From Amorphophallus konjac (Eukaryota > Streptophyta > Magnoliopsida > Alismatales > Araceae): a stretch of 64,000 nt of DNA. The notes under the pieces were generated by a model that made no database searches, had not been told where the DNA came from, and was given only the letters and a program-made list of their open reading frames with translations. This document shows positions 54,827 through 64,000 of this stretch, piece after piece. The DNA is taken from assembly GCA_022559845.1 (NCBI GenBank), contig CM040125.1, forward strand, positions 198,750,102 to 198,814,101. The letters are read 5' to 3'. Each line of letters begins with the position of its first letter. Position 1 is the first letter of the stretch. The translations under genes were made by a program, and so were the position numbers.

Positions 54827-57800
54827 ATGGCTTCTGGCTCTGCTGCTGCATCTTCCGGAGCTGTTGGAGCTAGTTCATCGGCCCAGCCAGACATATCTCG
54901 GGCCACAGTAAATTGGTTGAACGTGCACAGCTTGGATTTCGGATATGATAGAATAGCTTCAGTTGACGAATCGTCTGATTCTGAAACTGACACAGTGTCG
55001 ACGGCCCGGGTATACTCCACGGTGACCGAGACATGCTTCAGGCGGGATAATAACTACCGGCCAGACTTTCCGAAGGATCGCCACTTGATGCCGTTCATAC
55101 GGACTTTCACAGTGGGTGGCTTGCGAGATTATCGGATAGCTCGCGTAGTTGAAGCTGCCATCCTTGCCGAGCGAGATAGCCTGAAGGAATCAGTGTATCG
55201 CAGCAAGGCCATATATCTTCCTGGGGAGAAGTGGGACTGGGATGCAGTCCTTGGAATATCGGAGCTAGAACCGGAGAAGAAGATGCTGATCCGGGCACCG
55301 GAATTTACACCTGCTCAGTGGGACAATGCTGGCGGCCGAGTTCATAGGGAGAAGCCCGGCTATGGTATGTTCTTGGCACCTATAAAGTGGGGATATCGCG
55401 AAGAGCCCTTCGTGCTAAATTGTTCGGCCATTCAGTTCAAGTACCATTTGTCCGCTGGTTGGTTCGGGGACTGCAAAATCACTGACTCCCATCTGTTTCG
55501 AGTAGGGGCAGTAGAATTTATTGAGTTTGTTCTGACGGAATATGCCCCTCTGCTGATCAGAGCGGGAGTATACCACAGTGTTTTTGCTTCCAGATTCCGA
55601 TATCCCATCTCCAGGGGGTTATGCTGTGGGATGTTTGAAGTGTTCTGTCCTTTATTCAACACTTTTTATACAGCAGAGGGTGAGACATCCCTAGACCTCT
55701 GGAGTTTATCATGGCTCTCCGGTCTGCCTATTGACGGTGAATCGTATGAAGAAGTCTGCTTGGCAGACTCTGAGAAAGACAGCTCTGATGGAGAGGGCAA
55801 GTACTCCCTTGGCTTCTCTTACCGATATCTGATGAAGGTTTACCGCTCCATCTGTCTGGCATATAGCAGAGGATCCTCCAAAGGCTATCATCCCCGAGAG
55901 AAAGGTAGCAAACTGAGGGTCCGGATCGGGCAGTGGCTCCAGTACTTCTTCGACGGTCCCCTGAAATATGCAAATTTCCCCTCCGTGGGTCCTGTCGCGA
56001 GCAAGCAGATAAGAGCTCCCCGCTATAAATCGGCACTGCCATCTTCATTGCGCCATGCGGGCAAAGGTGGTCCCAACCCGGCAGGGGTAGATCCCATCAC
56101 ACACTGTGCAGCTTATTTCACATTCCGGCTATGTACTTTTACTCTTCCACAAGGGGACGAGACAGTCATTCGGCCAGAGGCCATATATCCAGCTTGTCAG
56201 ATGGCATGGGGGATGAAGCTGTCGCTCTGCCTAGTGGCCCTGTGTTTGATATATAAATCTTTGGGGGACCTGTACAAGCATCGGACTCCCCGTTCTTTGA
56301 GGACCGTGGGTCCTTTTCATTTCTTCAATGCCTGGGTCTGCAGTATATTCCCCGAATTAGCTCCGAGAACCTTGCAGGCGGATACAGTGTCACCCAGGAT
56401 GATTGAATTTGCCAGCGCTGAGCCTGGTCCCTTTTATGATCAGCTATTTAAGATAAGGGGCCGACTGATAAAAGTACCAGTGGACGCCCCTGGCAGCATA
56501 CATTTCTGGAGCTTGGCAGCAGGTTCAGCTCCTTTGATTGATCCTCAGAGAGAATGCAAGCTGGAGGAGATAGAAACATATATCCACCCCGTCTCCGGGG
56601 TCAACATTGCTCGGCCAATCTTGGAACCGGAGCTGGTGAGATGGGCCATGGCAATTCGGCCCAGTGTTTTGGTTTACAGAAACGGTGGCCTGCTTCTGTT
56701 GGAGCCATACTATCCGTTCCGATTTGGGCGGAACTTCGGTTATGACCAGCACATCCCTACATCAACTGCTCAATTTCCCCTGGACAGCAGGGCCAAGCAT
56801 GGGTCCACCATTGTCGGCGACGGCCGGTTGTGGTGGGATTTCTATCATCGTTAGGACGATGCAATCTTCAAGGTGCCCACCGTCTCCAACCGTGTTCCCC
56901 GGGTAACATCAGAATATATCAAATGGTGGAACATTCGGACCGACTTTTTTAGGGATGGCAGGGGTGCTTTCTGGGATGTAGCAGAGCGCTCTTTCCTGAA
57001 ACGGCAGCCTGGGCCGGTGTTTGAAATCCCCGAGGCCCATCTGAGAAAGCTTTATTCGCAGAACCAGAGGGAGGCAGAGAACTATCTGGCCCAGCGTCGA
57101 GCTCTGAAGGAAAGGAATTCTGAGCCGCCCGCTCCTGTCTTTGCCGCTATTAACGAAGACAATTTCATAAAGACCCTGAGACATTTATGCCATGTAGGAG
57201 ATGCTCGCTTGGAGGCACAACAATATCCATTTCCTGTTGAAGAGCCGCTCCCGGCAGTAGCTCATTGGAGGGGTCCAATTGATAAATTTCATCCATATAG
57301 GACGTTTGTACGCCGGGAAGATAGAACTCAGACGTACTATAAACAAATGTCCTGGCTGTTCATTCTGCTGAGTTTGCATGGATTATCTGCAGAAAGCCCG
57401 ATAGCTGGCATTTTGAACAAGCCACTATTTATATCATTTCATTATGTCGATGGCTGGGGCATGGACCATCTTGACTTGTTTCGCTGCCTTGACTTTCGCG
57501 GCCATAATGATCTGGCAGCTTTGGTAGAGAAGTGCCAGCTATTTGGTGATGTGTGTTGGCTCATCAAGGAGGCTGCTTCCCGCTCCAAGGAGGTAGCTTA
57601 CATGTACTGGCCACTTTCTGTATTCTATGACGGCCCGGCAGGTAAGATTTCTTCTTTTCTGATTGCAGTATTTTCTGCTTAGCATCTGAATTTTGCATCT
57701 ATTGATCCCATCATCCTTCTGCCATTCTTAACAGACCGGCCCGATATAAAGCGGCAGGGGCTCTACAGGAAGATTATTGCGCAGGCTGAGAAGCCCACTT

Positions 57801-60059
57801 ATTTTGAAGTCCCTGTAGCAGCACCGACTACTACTCCCCTGCCTCCTGGCAAGAAGAGGAAGGCTTCTACAGTCAAGGCTGCAGTTGGGAAGGCCAGGAA
57901 GGCCAAAAAGGCCCATGCTCAACAATCGGCTTCGGTAGCGATGGACACCGGGACCCCTCTCCCTGACATTCCCTCATTTGATGAGTTCGAAACTCAGAGG
58001 GAGGCTGCTCAGGCATCAGTTCAGGGTAACATCAGTATTCTGCCATTGCATTCTTCATTCTCTCTTGCTGGATTTCAGAGGAGTGTTTAAATCTGACCAC
58101 TCCTTTTTGCACAGCTCAAGAGCCAGTCGCGGCGCCCTCTGAGGTGGGGACCAGGTTGCCCTCTCCCACGCCGACTAGTGAGGCGGAGGGTAAGCATGCC
58201 CTTTTCATCTTTTTCTGTTCATTTCAACTGCTTTTCATCGTCCCTCTCACAGGCTTTTCTTTATAGTGATGGCCGGGGAGGAGGCTGAGATTACAGGAGC
58301 GGCTGGCGATATCACTCAGCCGCGGGAGGGTTACAAGACCCAGGTTAAACGGAGCTTCACTCCTGGAAGGCGCATAGTTACCCGGTCTTCCTCCAAGCAG
58401 ATGTTAGAATTGATGGCCCCGCCCGTGGACAGAGTAGAAATCTCTTCCAGTAGCTCCGCGGCCGCTTCTGAGGCAAGTGGAGAAGAAGCAGATCTCAGCG
58501 GGAGCGATACGGAGGGTGTCTCCAAACCAGAGACCCCATCTGTATGTACCGCCATTGTTTTATCATTTACACCCCCCAAGTTGCTGGTGCCATTTTCTGG
58601 AGAGGAGTTACTAGAAGAGTTTGCCGACCTGGATACCGAGGCGGATATAACTCCTCCTTTTGTGGTTCCATCAGCGGAGCTTTCTTCTTCCCTGCAGTCT
58701 TTTGAGGATATTGGCATCACATTAGAAGTGAGTCTTTTCCCTTTACGGTTTCCTTTTCCCCATTTTTATCTGCTGCTTGACGCTGCATTGATCCGTTCAC
58801 AGGAGTCCCCTGTTGCCATCCCGGCGACGAGCGCAGCCGTTGAAGCCACTTTATCCGGCAGCCTGGCTATTGTTCCTGCTTCGGCAGCCGCCTGGGCAGG
58901 CGTTCTTGAGATAATTCGCCCTGTGCCGGTGAGGGTGCAGTCCTCCACGGACTTAGCATCGTTGGATCTGAGGAATGCAGGGGAAGGCCCGGCTCTCATC
59001 AAGGCTTTGGATTTCAGAGCTGAAATGGACCCAGCCAGGGGTTCTGCCTTTATACCAGCTGCAGTGATGACCATCGCTCTCGAATCAACAGTTCCCATAA
59101 TATCAATCATGGAGAGCGAACCTTTGCCTCTTCAGACTGTGGCCCCCGCGGCCTTGACATTGCAGGAACTGGGCACCGAAATGGAAGAAGGAGAGGTAGC
59201 TGTTACAGAAACGGGAGTATCGCCTATAACGGCCCCGGAATCTATCTCCGTATTTTTAGAATCTGAGGAGGAGATGCCTGAAGTTGCATCCGGGAGTGTT
59301 CCGACGGCCGCCTCCGAGGAGATGGAGGTGGAAGATCTCTCGGCCACGTCAGAGGTTACGGGCAGAGCTCAGTTGGTGGCTTCGGCAGACCTGCCGTCTT
59401 CTTCTTCGCAGCCGGATATCGCCCTATGGGCGGATATAGACAGTGAAGTAACTTTTGAAGTAGCTCCTCTTCCTTTGCCTGGCTTCACTTCCCCTGAAAG
59501 TTTTGTCTGGCAACATCTGGGCATGCTGCGTCAGCTGGTGGAGTCCCAACTTGGACTAACTTGTCCACAGTTGAAGGAGATAGCCGGGCGCTTCACCGCC
59601 GGCTTACAGGCGATGGGATGTCCCGCAGAAATATGGGCCCAACGGGTTCTTTTATTGTTAAAATTTGTTCACCGTCGGGATTTCTTGACACACATCATGT
59701 CGGACAGATTGGCAGCCTTGAAGTTGCAAAGAATGGAGTGCAAGTCTGAGCTGGCAAAGATGAACTCTATCCTTCAGGAGCGACAGCGTCAAATGCAGTC
59801 TTTGGCGGAGCGGGAGCATTTCGTGCGCGACCGGATAACTATCCTGGAAGCCGAACTGTCTGATCTCCGAGCTGAGCTGCCGCAGCTAACAACTTATCGA
59901 CCGTAGCTCGAGGAAGAAGCAGCTTTATTAGAGGGGCAGGTGGCATCCTTTCGAGACCAGTCTGTTCGACTGCAGGAGGAGGAGGCTCGGCTTCATGAAC
60001 TAGGAGCCGCCCCTTATGTGGGTCTTCTGGCATTCGAGGATATCTTCCGACAGCCATGA
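54827..60059 (+). pseudogene. Antisense PMD-type gene of the Tat element, five coding exons, two nonsense codons
   Basis: Coding exons: 54827-57641, 57735-58025, 58115-58189, 58267-58727 and 58803-60059 (TGA). All borders are GT/AG, phases agree, and the total is 4899 nt, or 1632 codons plus stop. Exon 1 has the PMD-like core (LFNTFYTAEGETSLDLW, then LSGLPIDGESYEEV) and a second conserved part (QYYFDGPLK-type LQYFFDGPLKYANFP, ITHCAAYFTFRLC). Exon 2 has a basic GKKRKAS nuclear-signal-like motif. Exon 4 and much of exon 5 are Ser/Glu-rich. The end is a coiled coil (KSELAKMNSILQERQRQMQ). TAG at 56852-56854 and 59904-59906 interrupt it; each is one C-to-T change from CAG. A TTAATGAAAAG near 60143 may mark the 3' end. 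The gene opposes the element's own transcript. Its function is unknown; nuclear location is a guess. Confidence 0.82.
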
Positions 60060-60534
60060 ACCATTTTCTCTTTCTTTTCTTCTTTTTTCTTGTGCTCTTT
60101 TGTGATACAATGTCCCCTCGGGGCCCTTTATGTACTCACTTCTTAATGAAAAGAAATTTTTGGCTTTATGTGTATCCACCTTCTTTCCATGTGGTTTTAT
60201 CACTTCAGGGAAGTGGGGTAGTGGTTTTAGCAGCCCCTCATGTGAATGGCTCGTATATGGCAGGAGAGCGTCCACCCCTTCAGAGAAAGGATGGGGAACT
60301 CGCTCCACCGCGTGACGGCATCCGAAGAGGTGCTTAAACCGGATTCTGTCGGTAGCGGCAAACGTCCCTCTTGGCAATATGTGCTGTGAGGGAGGCAATT
60401 TGCAGGAATGTGAAAGAAAGGGTCTTATCAGAATAGACGGAAAGTCTAGACTGGGTAGAGGTTATGGCAAGTGGGGCATTTAAAGGGGACATAGTTTTCA
60501 TCAGAACAGACGTAGGGTCTGAGCCGGATGGGTT

Positions 60535-61420
60535 TTTATCATTGATCGGGTGAGGTGCCGGTCGATCAACAGTTGGTTTCATCATCGATATTGGGTTTAT
60601 ATCGAAGCAAAGAAGAGTTTAAGTTTTATCAGAATAGACGAAAGGTCTAAACTGGCAGGGGTTTATCATTGATCGGGCGAGGTGCCGGTCGATCAACAGT
60701 TGGTTTCATCATCGATATTGGGTTTATATCGAAGCAAAGAAGAGTTTAAGTTTTATCAGAATAGACGAAAGGTCTAAACTGGCAGGGTTTATCATTGATC
60801 GGGCGAGGTGCCGGTCGATCAACAGTTGGTTTCATCATCGATATTGGGTTTATATCGAAGCAAAGAAGAGTTTAAGTTTTATCAGAATAGATGAAAGGTC
60901 TAAACTGGCAGGGTTTATCATTGATCGGGCAAAGTGCCGGTCGATCAACAGTTGGTTTCATCATCGATATTGGGTTTATATCGAAGCAAAGAAGAGTTTA
61001 AGTTTTATCAGAATAGACGAAAGGTCTAAACTGGCAGGGTTTATCATTGATCGGGCGAAGTGCCGGTCGATCAACAGTTGGTTTCATCATCGATATTGGG
61101 TTTATATCGAAGCAAAGAAGAGTTTAAGTTTTATCAGAATAGACGAAAGGTCTAAACTGGCAGGGTTTATCATTGATCGGGCGAAGTGCCGGTCGATCAA
61201 CGGTTGGTTTCATCATCGATATTGGGTTTATATCGAAGCACAGAAGAGTTTAAGTTTTATCAGAATAGACGAAAGGTCTAAACTGGCAGGGTTTATCATT
61301 GATCGGGCGAAGTGCCGGTCGATCAACGGTTGGTTTCATCATCGATATTAGGTTTATATCGAAGCACAGAAGAGTTTTTAAGTTTCATCAGAATAGACGA
61401 AAGGTCTAAACTGGAAGGGG
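60535..61420. repeat. 126-bp tandem array (about seven copies)
   Basis: GTTTATCATTGATCGGGC recurs at about 60535, 60661, 60787, 60913, 61039, 61165 and 61291, exactly 126 bp apart over most of the array. Each unit has an inverted repeat TTGATCG...CGATCAA. Copies are nearly identical. Confidence 0.95.
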
Positions 61421-61654
61421 TTTATCGCGGGTGGGACTTTGCCAAGAATGCATAGGTTTCATCAGAACAGTGATGGGTTTCATTGTTGATGGGACATGCG
61501 AAAGGGGGCATGTGGATTTCATTAGGGCAAACGTAAGGTCTGTCCCAGAAAGGCTTTATCATCGGTGGGGCATGGAGCCAGATGACCGACGGAAGGTTTT
61601 ACCAATGAAGACAGATGAAGGTATCGCGCCGGTTGGCACGGAACTTTTTGAATT

Positions 61655-61920
61655 ACCATATTACTGACCCAAGTACCCTTTCGGGTTTTCACCAGAGCCA
61701 GCCCCCTCTTGCTTTTGCCCACGTGTCCTTTCGGATTTTCACGTGGCGGGGTACCCGATTTTCCCTGCAGTGCCCTTTTGGGTTTTCACCACAGCTGGAT
61801 TTTAGCCATTTTTGCCCTCGTTCAGAATGCCTGAACAAGACTGGTGGAGTATCTCTATTTTTAACCCCATTTTGTCTCTTCCTTTCTTCTCCCTTTCTCT
61901 TTTTTTTATTGAAACTTTGA
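61655..61920. repeat. Duplicated spacer block, first copy
   Basis: About 265 bp with repeated CCCTTTCGGGTTTTCACC phrases. It recurs at about 62715-62990, after the second array. Short ORFs in it are not credible genes. Confidence 0.85.
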
Positions 61921-61984
61921 TTCTATAACTGATGGGCACAGTTTGTGCATATGTCATCATTGATGTGGGTGCTAACATCAATGC

Positions 61985-62675
61985 AAGGGTTTCATAGGTC
62001 TCATCAGGATAGACGTAAGGTCTAAGCTGGACAGGTTTCATCGCTGATCGGGCAATGCGCCAATCAATCAGCAACAGGTTTCATCATCGGTATTGGGTTT
62101 ATACCAATGTAAGGATTTTTATAGGTTTGATCAGGATAGACGTAAGGTCTAAATCGGACAGGTTTCATCGCTGATCGGGCAGTGTGCCAATCAATCAGCA
62201 ACGGGTTTCATCATCGGTATTGGGTTTATACCAATGCAAGGATTTTTATAGGTTTGATCAGGATAGACGTAAGGTCTAAACTGGACAGGTTTCATCGCTG
62301 ATCGGGCAGTGCGCCAATCAATCAGCAACGGGTTTCATCATCCATATTGGGTTTATATCGATGCAAGGATTTTTATAGGTTTGATCAGGATAGACGTAAG
62401 GTCTAAACTGGACAGGTTTCATCACTGATCGGGCAATGCGCCAATCAGTCAGCAACGGGTTTCATCATCGGTATTGGGTTTATACCAATGCAAGGATTTT
62501 TATAGGTTTGATCAGGATAGACGTAAGGTCTAAACTAGACAGGTTTCATCGCTGATCGGGCAATGCGCCAATCAATCAGCAACGGGTTTCATCATTGGTA
62601 TTGGGTTTATACCAATGCAAGGATTTCATAAATTTCATCAGGGTAGACGTAAGGTCTAAACTGGATGGATTTCAT
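61985..62675. repeat. 127-bp tandem array (about five copies)
   Basis: TCGCTGATCGGGCA recurs at 62041, 62168, 62295, 62422 (as TCACTG) and 62549, a constant 127-bp step. The unit is a diverged relative of the 126-bp unit (GATAGACGTAAGGTCTAAAC versus AATAGACGAAAGGTCTAAAC). Confidence 0.95.
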
Positions 62676-62714
62676 CACGGCGGGACGTAAAGAGATATGC
62701 GGGTTTCTTCGTGG

Positions 62715-62990
62715 TTACCACATTACCGACACAAGTGCCCTTTCGGGTTTTCACCAGAGCCAGCCCCCTCTTGCTTTTGCCCGTGCGCCCTTTCGGGTTT
62801 TCGCATGGCGGGGTACCCGATTTTGCCTGCAGTGCCCTTTCGGGTTTTCACCACAGCTGGGTTTTAGCTATTTTTGCCCTTGTTCAGAATGCCTGAACAA
62901 GACTGGCGGGGTATCTCTATTTTTAACCCCATTTTTTTATATATATATTTTTTATTTTCTTCTATCCCCCCCTTCCTGTTTAGAGGGTGT
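62715..62990. repeat. Duplicated spacer block, second copy
   Basis: Repeats 61655-61920 with minor changes, so array plus spacer forms a higher-order duplication of about 1.06 kb. Confidence 0.85.
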
Positions 62991-63029
62991 CAGACCGTGA
63001 CGACACAAGATCACGATAAGTGGTAGCCT

Positions 63030-63515
63030 GGTTAGGACGGAGTGTCACTATACCAAGGAAAGGATATCTTGGCTAGGGCGGAGTGCTATTAGGCCAAGGA
63101 AAAGGTATCTTGACTAGGGCGGAGTGCCGCTAGGCCAGGGAAAGGGTATCTCGGCTAGGGCGGAATGTCACTAGACCAAGGAAAAGGTATCTTGACTAGG
63201 GCGGAGTGCCGCTAGGCCAAGGAAGGGTAGCTCGGCTAGGGTGGGGTGCCGCTAAACCAAGAAAAATGTATCCCGGCTAGGGCGGAGTGCCGCTAGACCA
63301 GGGAAAAAGGTATCTTGACTAGGGCGGAGTGCCGCTTGGCCAGGGAAAGGGTATCTCGGCTAGGGCGGAGTGCCGCTAGGCCAAGGAAAGGGTATCTTGA
63401 CTACGGCGGAGTGCCGCTAAGCCAAGGAAAGGGTATCTCGGCTTGGGCGGAGTGCCGCTAGGCCAAGGAAAGGGTATCTCGCCTAGGGCGTAGTGCCGCT
63501 AGACTAAGAAAAAGG
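63030..63515. repeat. Tandem array of about 42 bp units (about eleven copies)
   Basis: Units of the form CTAGGGCGGAGTGCCGCTAG followed by GCCAAGGAAAGGGTATCTNGG. Spacing is 41-43 bp. CTAGGGCGG...CCGCTAGGCC has partial dyad symmetry. The array ends just before the stop of the Tat integrase. Confidence 0.92.
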
Positions 63516-63529
63516 TATCTCTTGCCCGA

Positions 63530-64000
63530 TTACTCGGGGAATATCAGCTGTGCAGCATGATGCAACTTTAGGTGTTTACCGTTGAGTGGTGAGAATTGGA
63601 TCTCCCCTCGATGATTAACAACTATGTAGGCCCCTCCTTCGTAGACCCTTTGTATCACATATGGACCTTCCCAATTGGGATTTAGCTTTCCCTTCGGGTT
63701 GGACGCCATGACTTCTTTTTTCTTGACCATGACGAGGTCACCTTTCTTAAATTCTCATCCTTTTACGAGTTTGTTAAATGCAGTGGCCATGCGGACCTGA
63801 TACATTTGGATATTCTTCTGAGCTTGGAGGCGCTTCCCTTCCAATTCAGCCAATTCTTCTAATCTTCTTTCTGCATTGGTTTGTTCGCCATGGGCTAGGT
63901 CGTATTGGATTGCCACTCTGAGTGACGGGACTTCCAGCTCTAGTGGGACTACTGCCTCTGAGCCGTATACCAAGGAGTATGGTGAGCACCCTGTAGATGT
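63530..64000 (-). pseudogene. Tat-clade integrase C-terminus
   Basis: On the minus strand the frame enters from the right edge with VYGSEAVVPLELEVPSLRVA, the region after the integrase catalytic core that is diagnostic of Tat elements. It then has the coiled segment RLEELAELEGKRLQAQ and the SH3-like C-terminal fold (NWEGPYVIQRVYEGGAYIV, then LNGKHLKLHHA), stopping at TAA 63530-63532. A TGA at 63755-63757, one C-to-T change from CGA, splits it. Integrase joins cDNA to chromosomal DNA; this copy is interrupted. Confidence 0.9.

Larger units (their letters stand above)
50776..64000 (-). mobile_element. Tat-clade Ty3/gypsy element with antisense PMD gene, 3' part
   Basis: Read on the minus strand: the end of integrase (64000-63530), tandem arrays (63515-60535), an antisense gene on the plus strand (54827-60059), a polypurine tract (54076-54061) and a 3' LTR starting TGTTGACACC at 54060. 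This matches the known Tat plan, in which extra ORFs lie between pol and the 3' LTR and the 3' UTR is rich in tandem repeats. The 5' part lies outside the window. Confidence 0.85.

Noticed and set aside
59561..59749. Short plus-strand ORF within the Tat antisense gene
   Set aside because: Out-of-frame shadow of exon 5.

Overview
This window comes from a flowering-plant nuclear genome, probably a large and repeat-rich one. Almost all of it is transposable elements inserted into one another. The clades recognised are Ty3/gypsy Tekay, Athila-like, Tat and a gag-only gypsy, Ty1/copia Sirevirus-type, and Mutator-like (MULE). They are identified from translated protein motifs, tRNA-type primer sites, polypurine tracts, TG...CA termini and 5-bp target duplications. 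I see no ordinary host gene, rRNA, tRNA or CRISPR. Species cannot be named from this evidence.

Layout, left part. A MULE transposase gene lies on the minus strand (exons at 10875-13150, 10789-10806 and 1-105). Its last exon is split by a complete Tekay retrotransposon (106-10783) with 3.04-kb LTRs, target duplication TCTTT and a decayed gag-pol. A possible MULE end lies near 14481. From about 14.5 to 18.0 kb I see no gene, and 18.0-19.0 kb is an LTR-like fragment with inverted repeats.

Layout, nested right part. A minus-strand Sirevirus-type LTR (19035-20308, resuming at 47943-48072) was split by a Tekay-like solo LTR (20309-47942, duplication TACAG). Inside that solo LTR are: (a) a 5'-truncated Sirevirus (27981-32436), abutted by a second Sirevirus-type LTR (26599-27980) and a gag-only gypsy element (about 20844-26598); (b) a minimal LTR element with only 93 bp of interior (32711-46034, duplication CCATG). 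An Athila-like element (33976-45288, duplication ATGCT) sits in the second LTR of (b). To the right, a second gag-only gypsy copy (48073-50775, minus) is broken by a Tat element (about 50776 to beyond 64000, minus).

How the parts work together. The main biological interest is twofold. First, the Athila-like and the Tat element each carry, between their coding region and 3' LTR, an antisense multi-exon gene of the plant-mobile-domain (PMD) type with introns still present. Second, at least five LTR families here contain arrays of short CpG-rich inverted repeats with conserved arms and variable loops: ACGCCC/GGGCGT, GCGGTC/GACCGC, GTCGACC/GGTCGAC and GCGCTA/TAGCGC. Palindromes of this kind are known for Sireviruses. 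Their occurrence in Tekay-type and minimal LTR elements is the observation I would follow first. Nearly every premature stop I could place can be explained by one C-to-T change at a CGA, CAA or CAG codon, as expected for methylated, silenced DNA.
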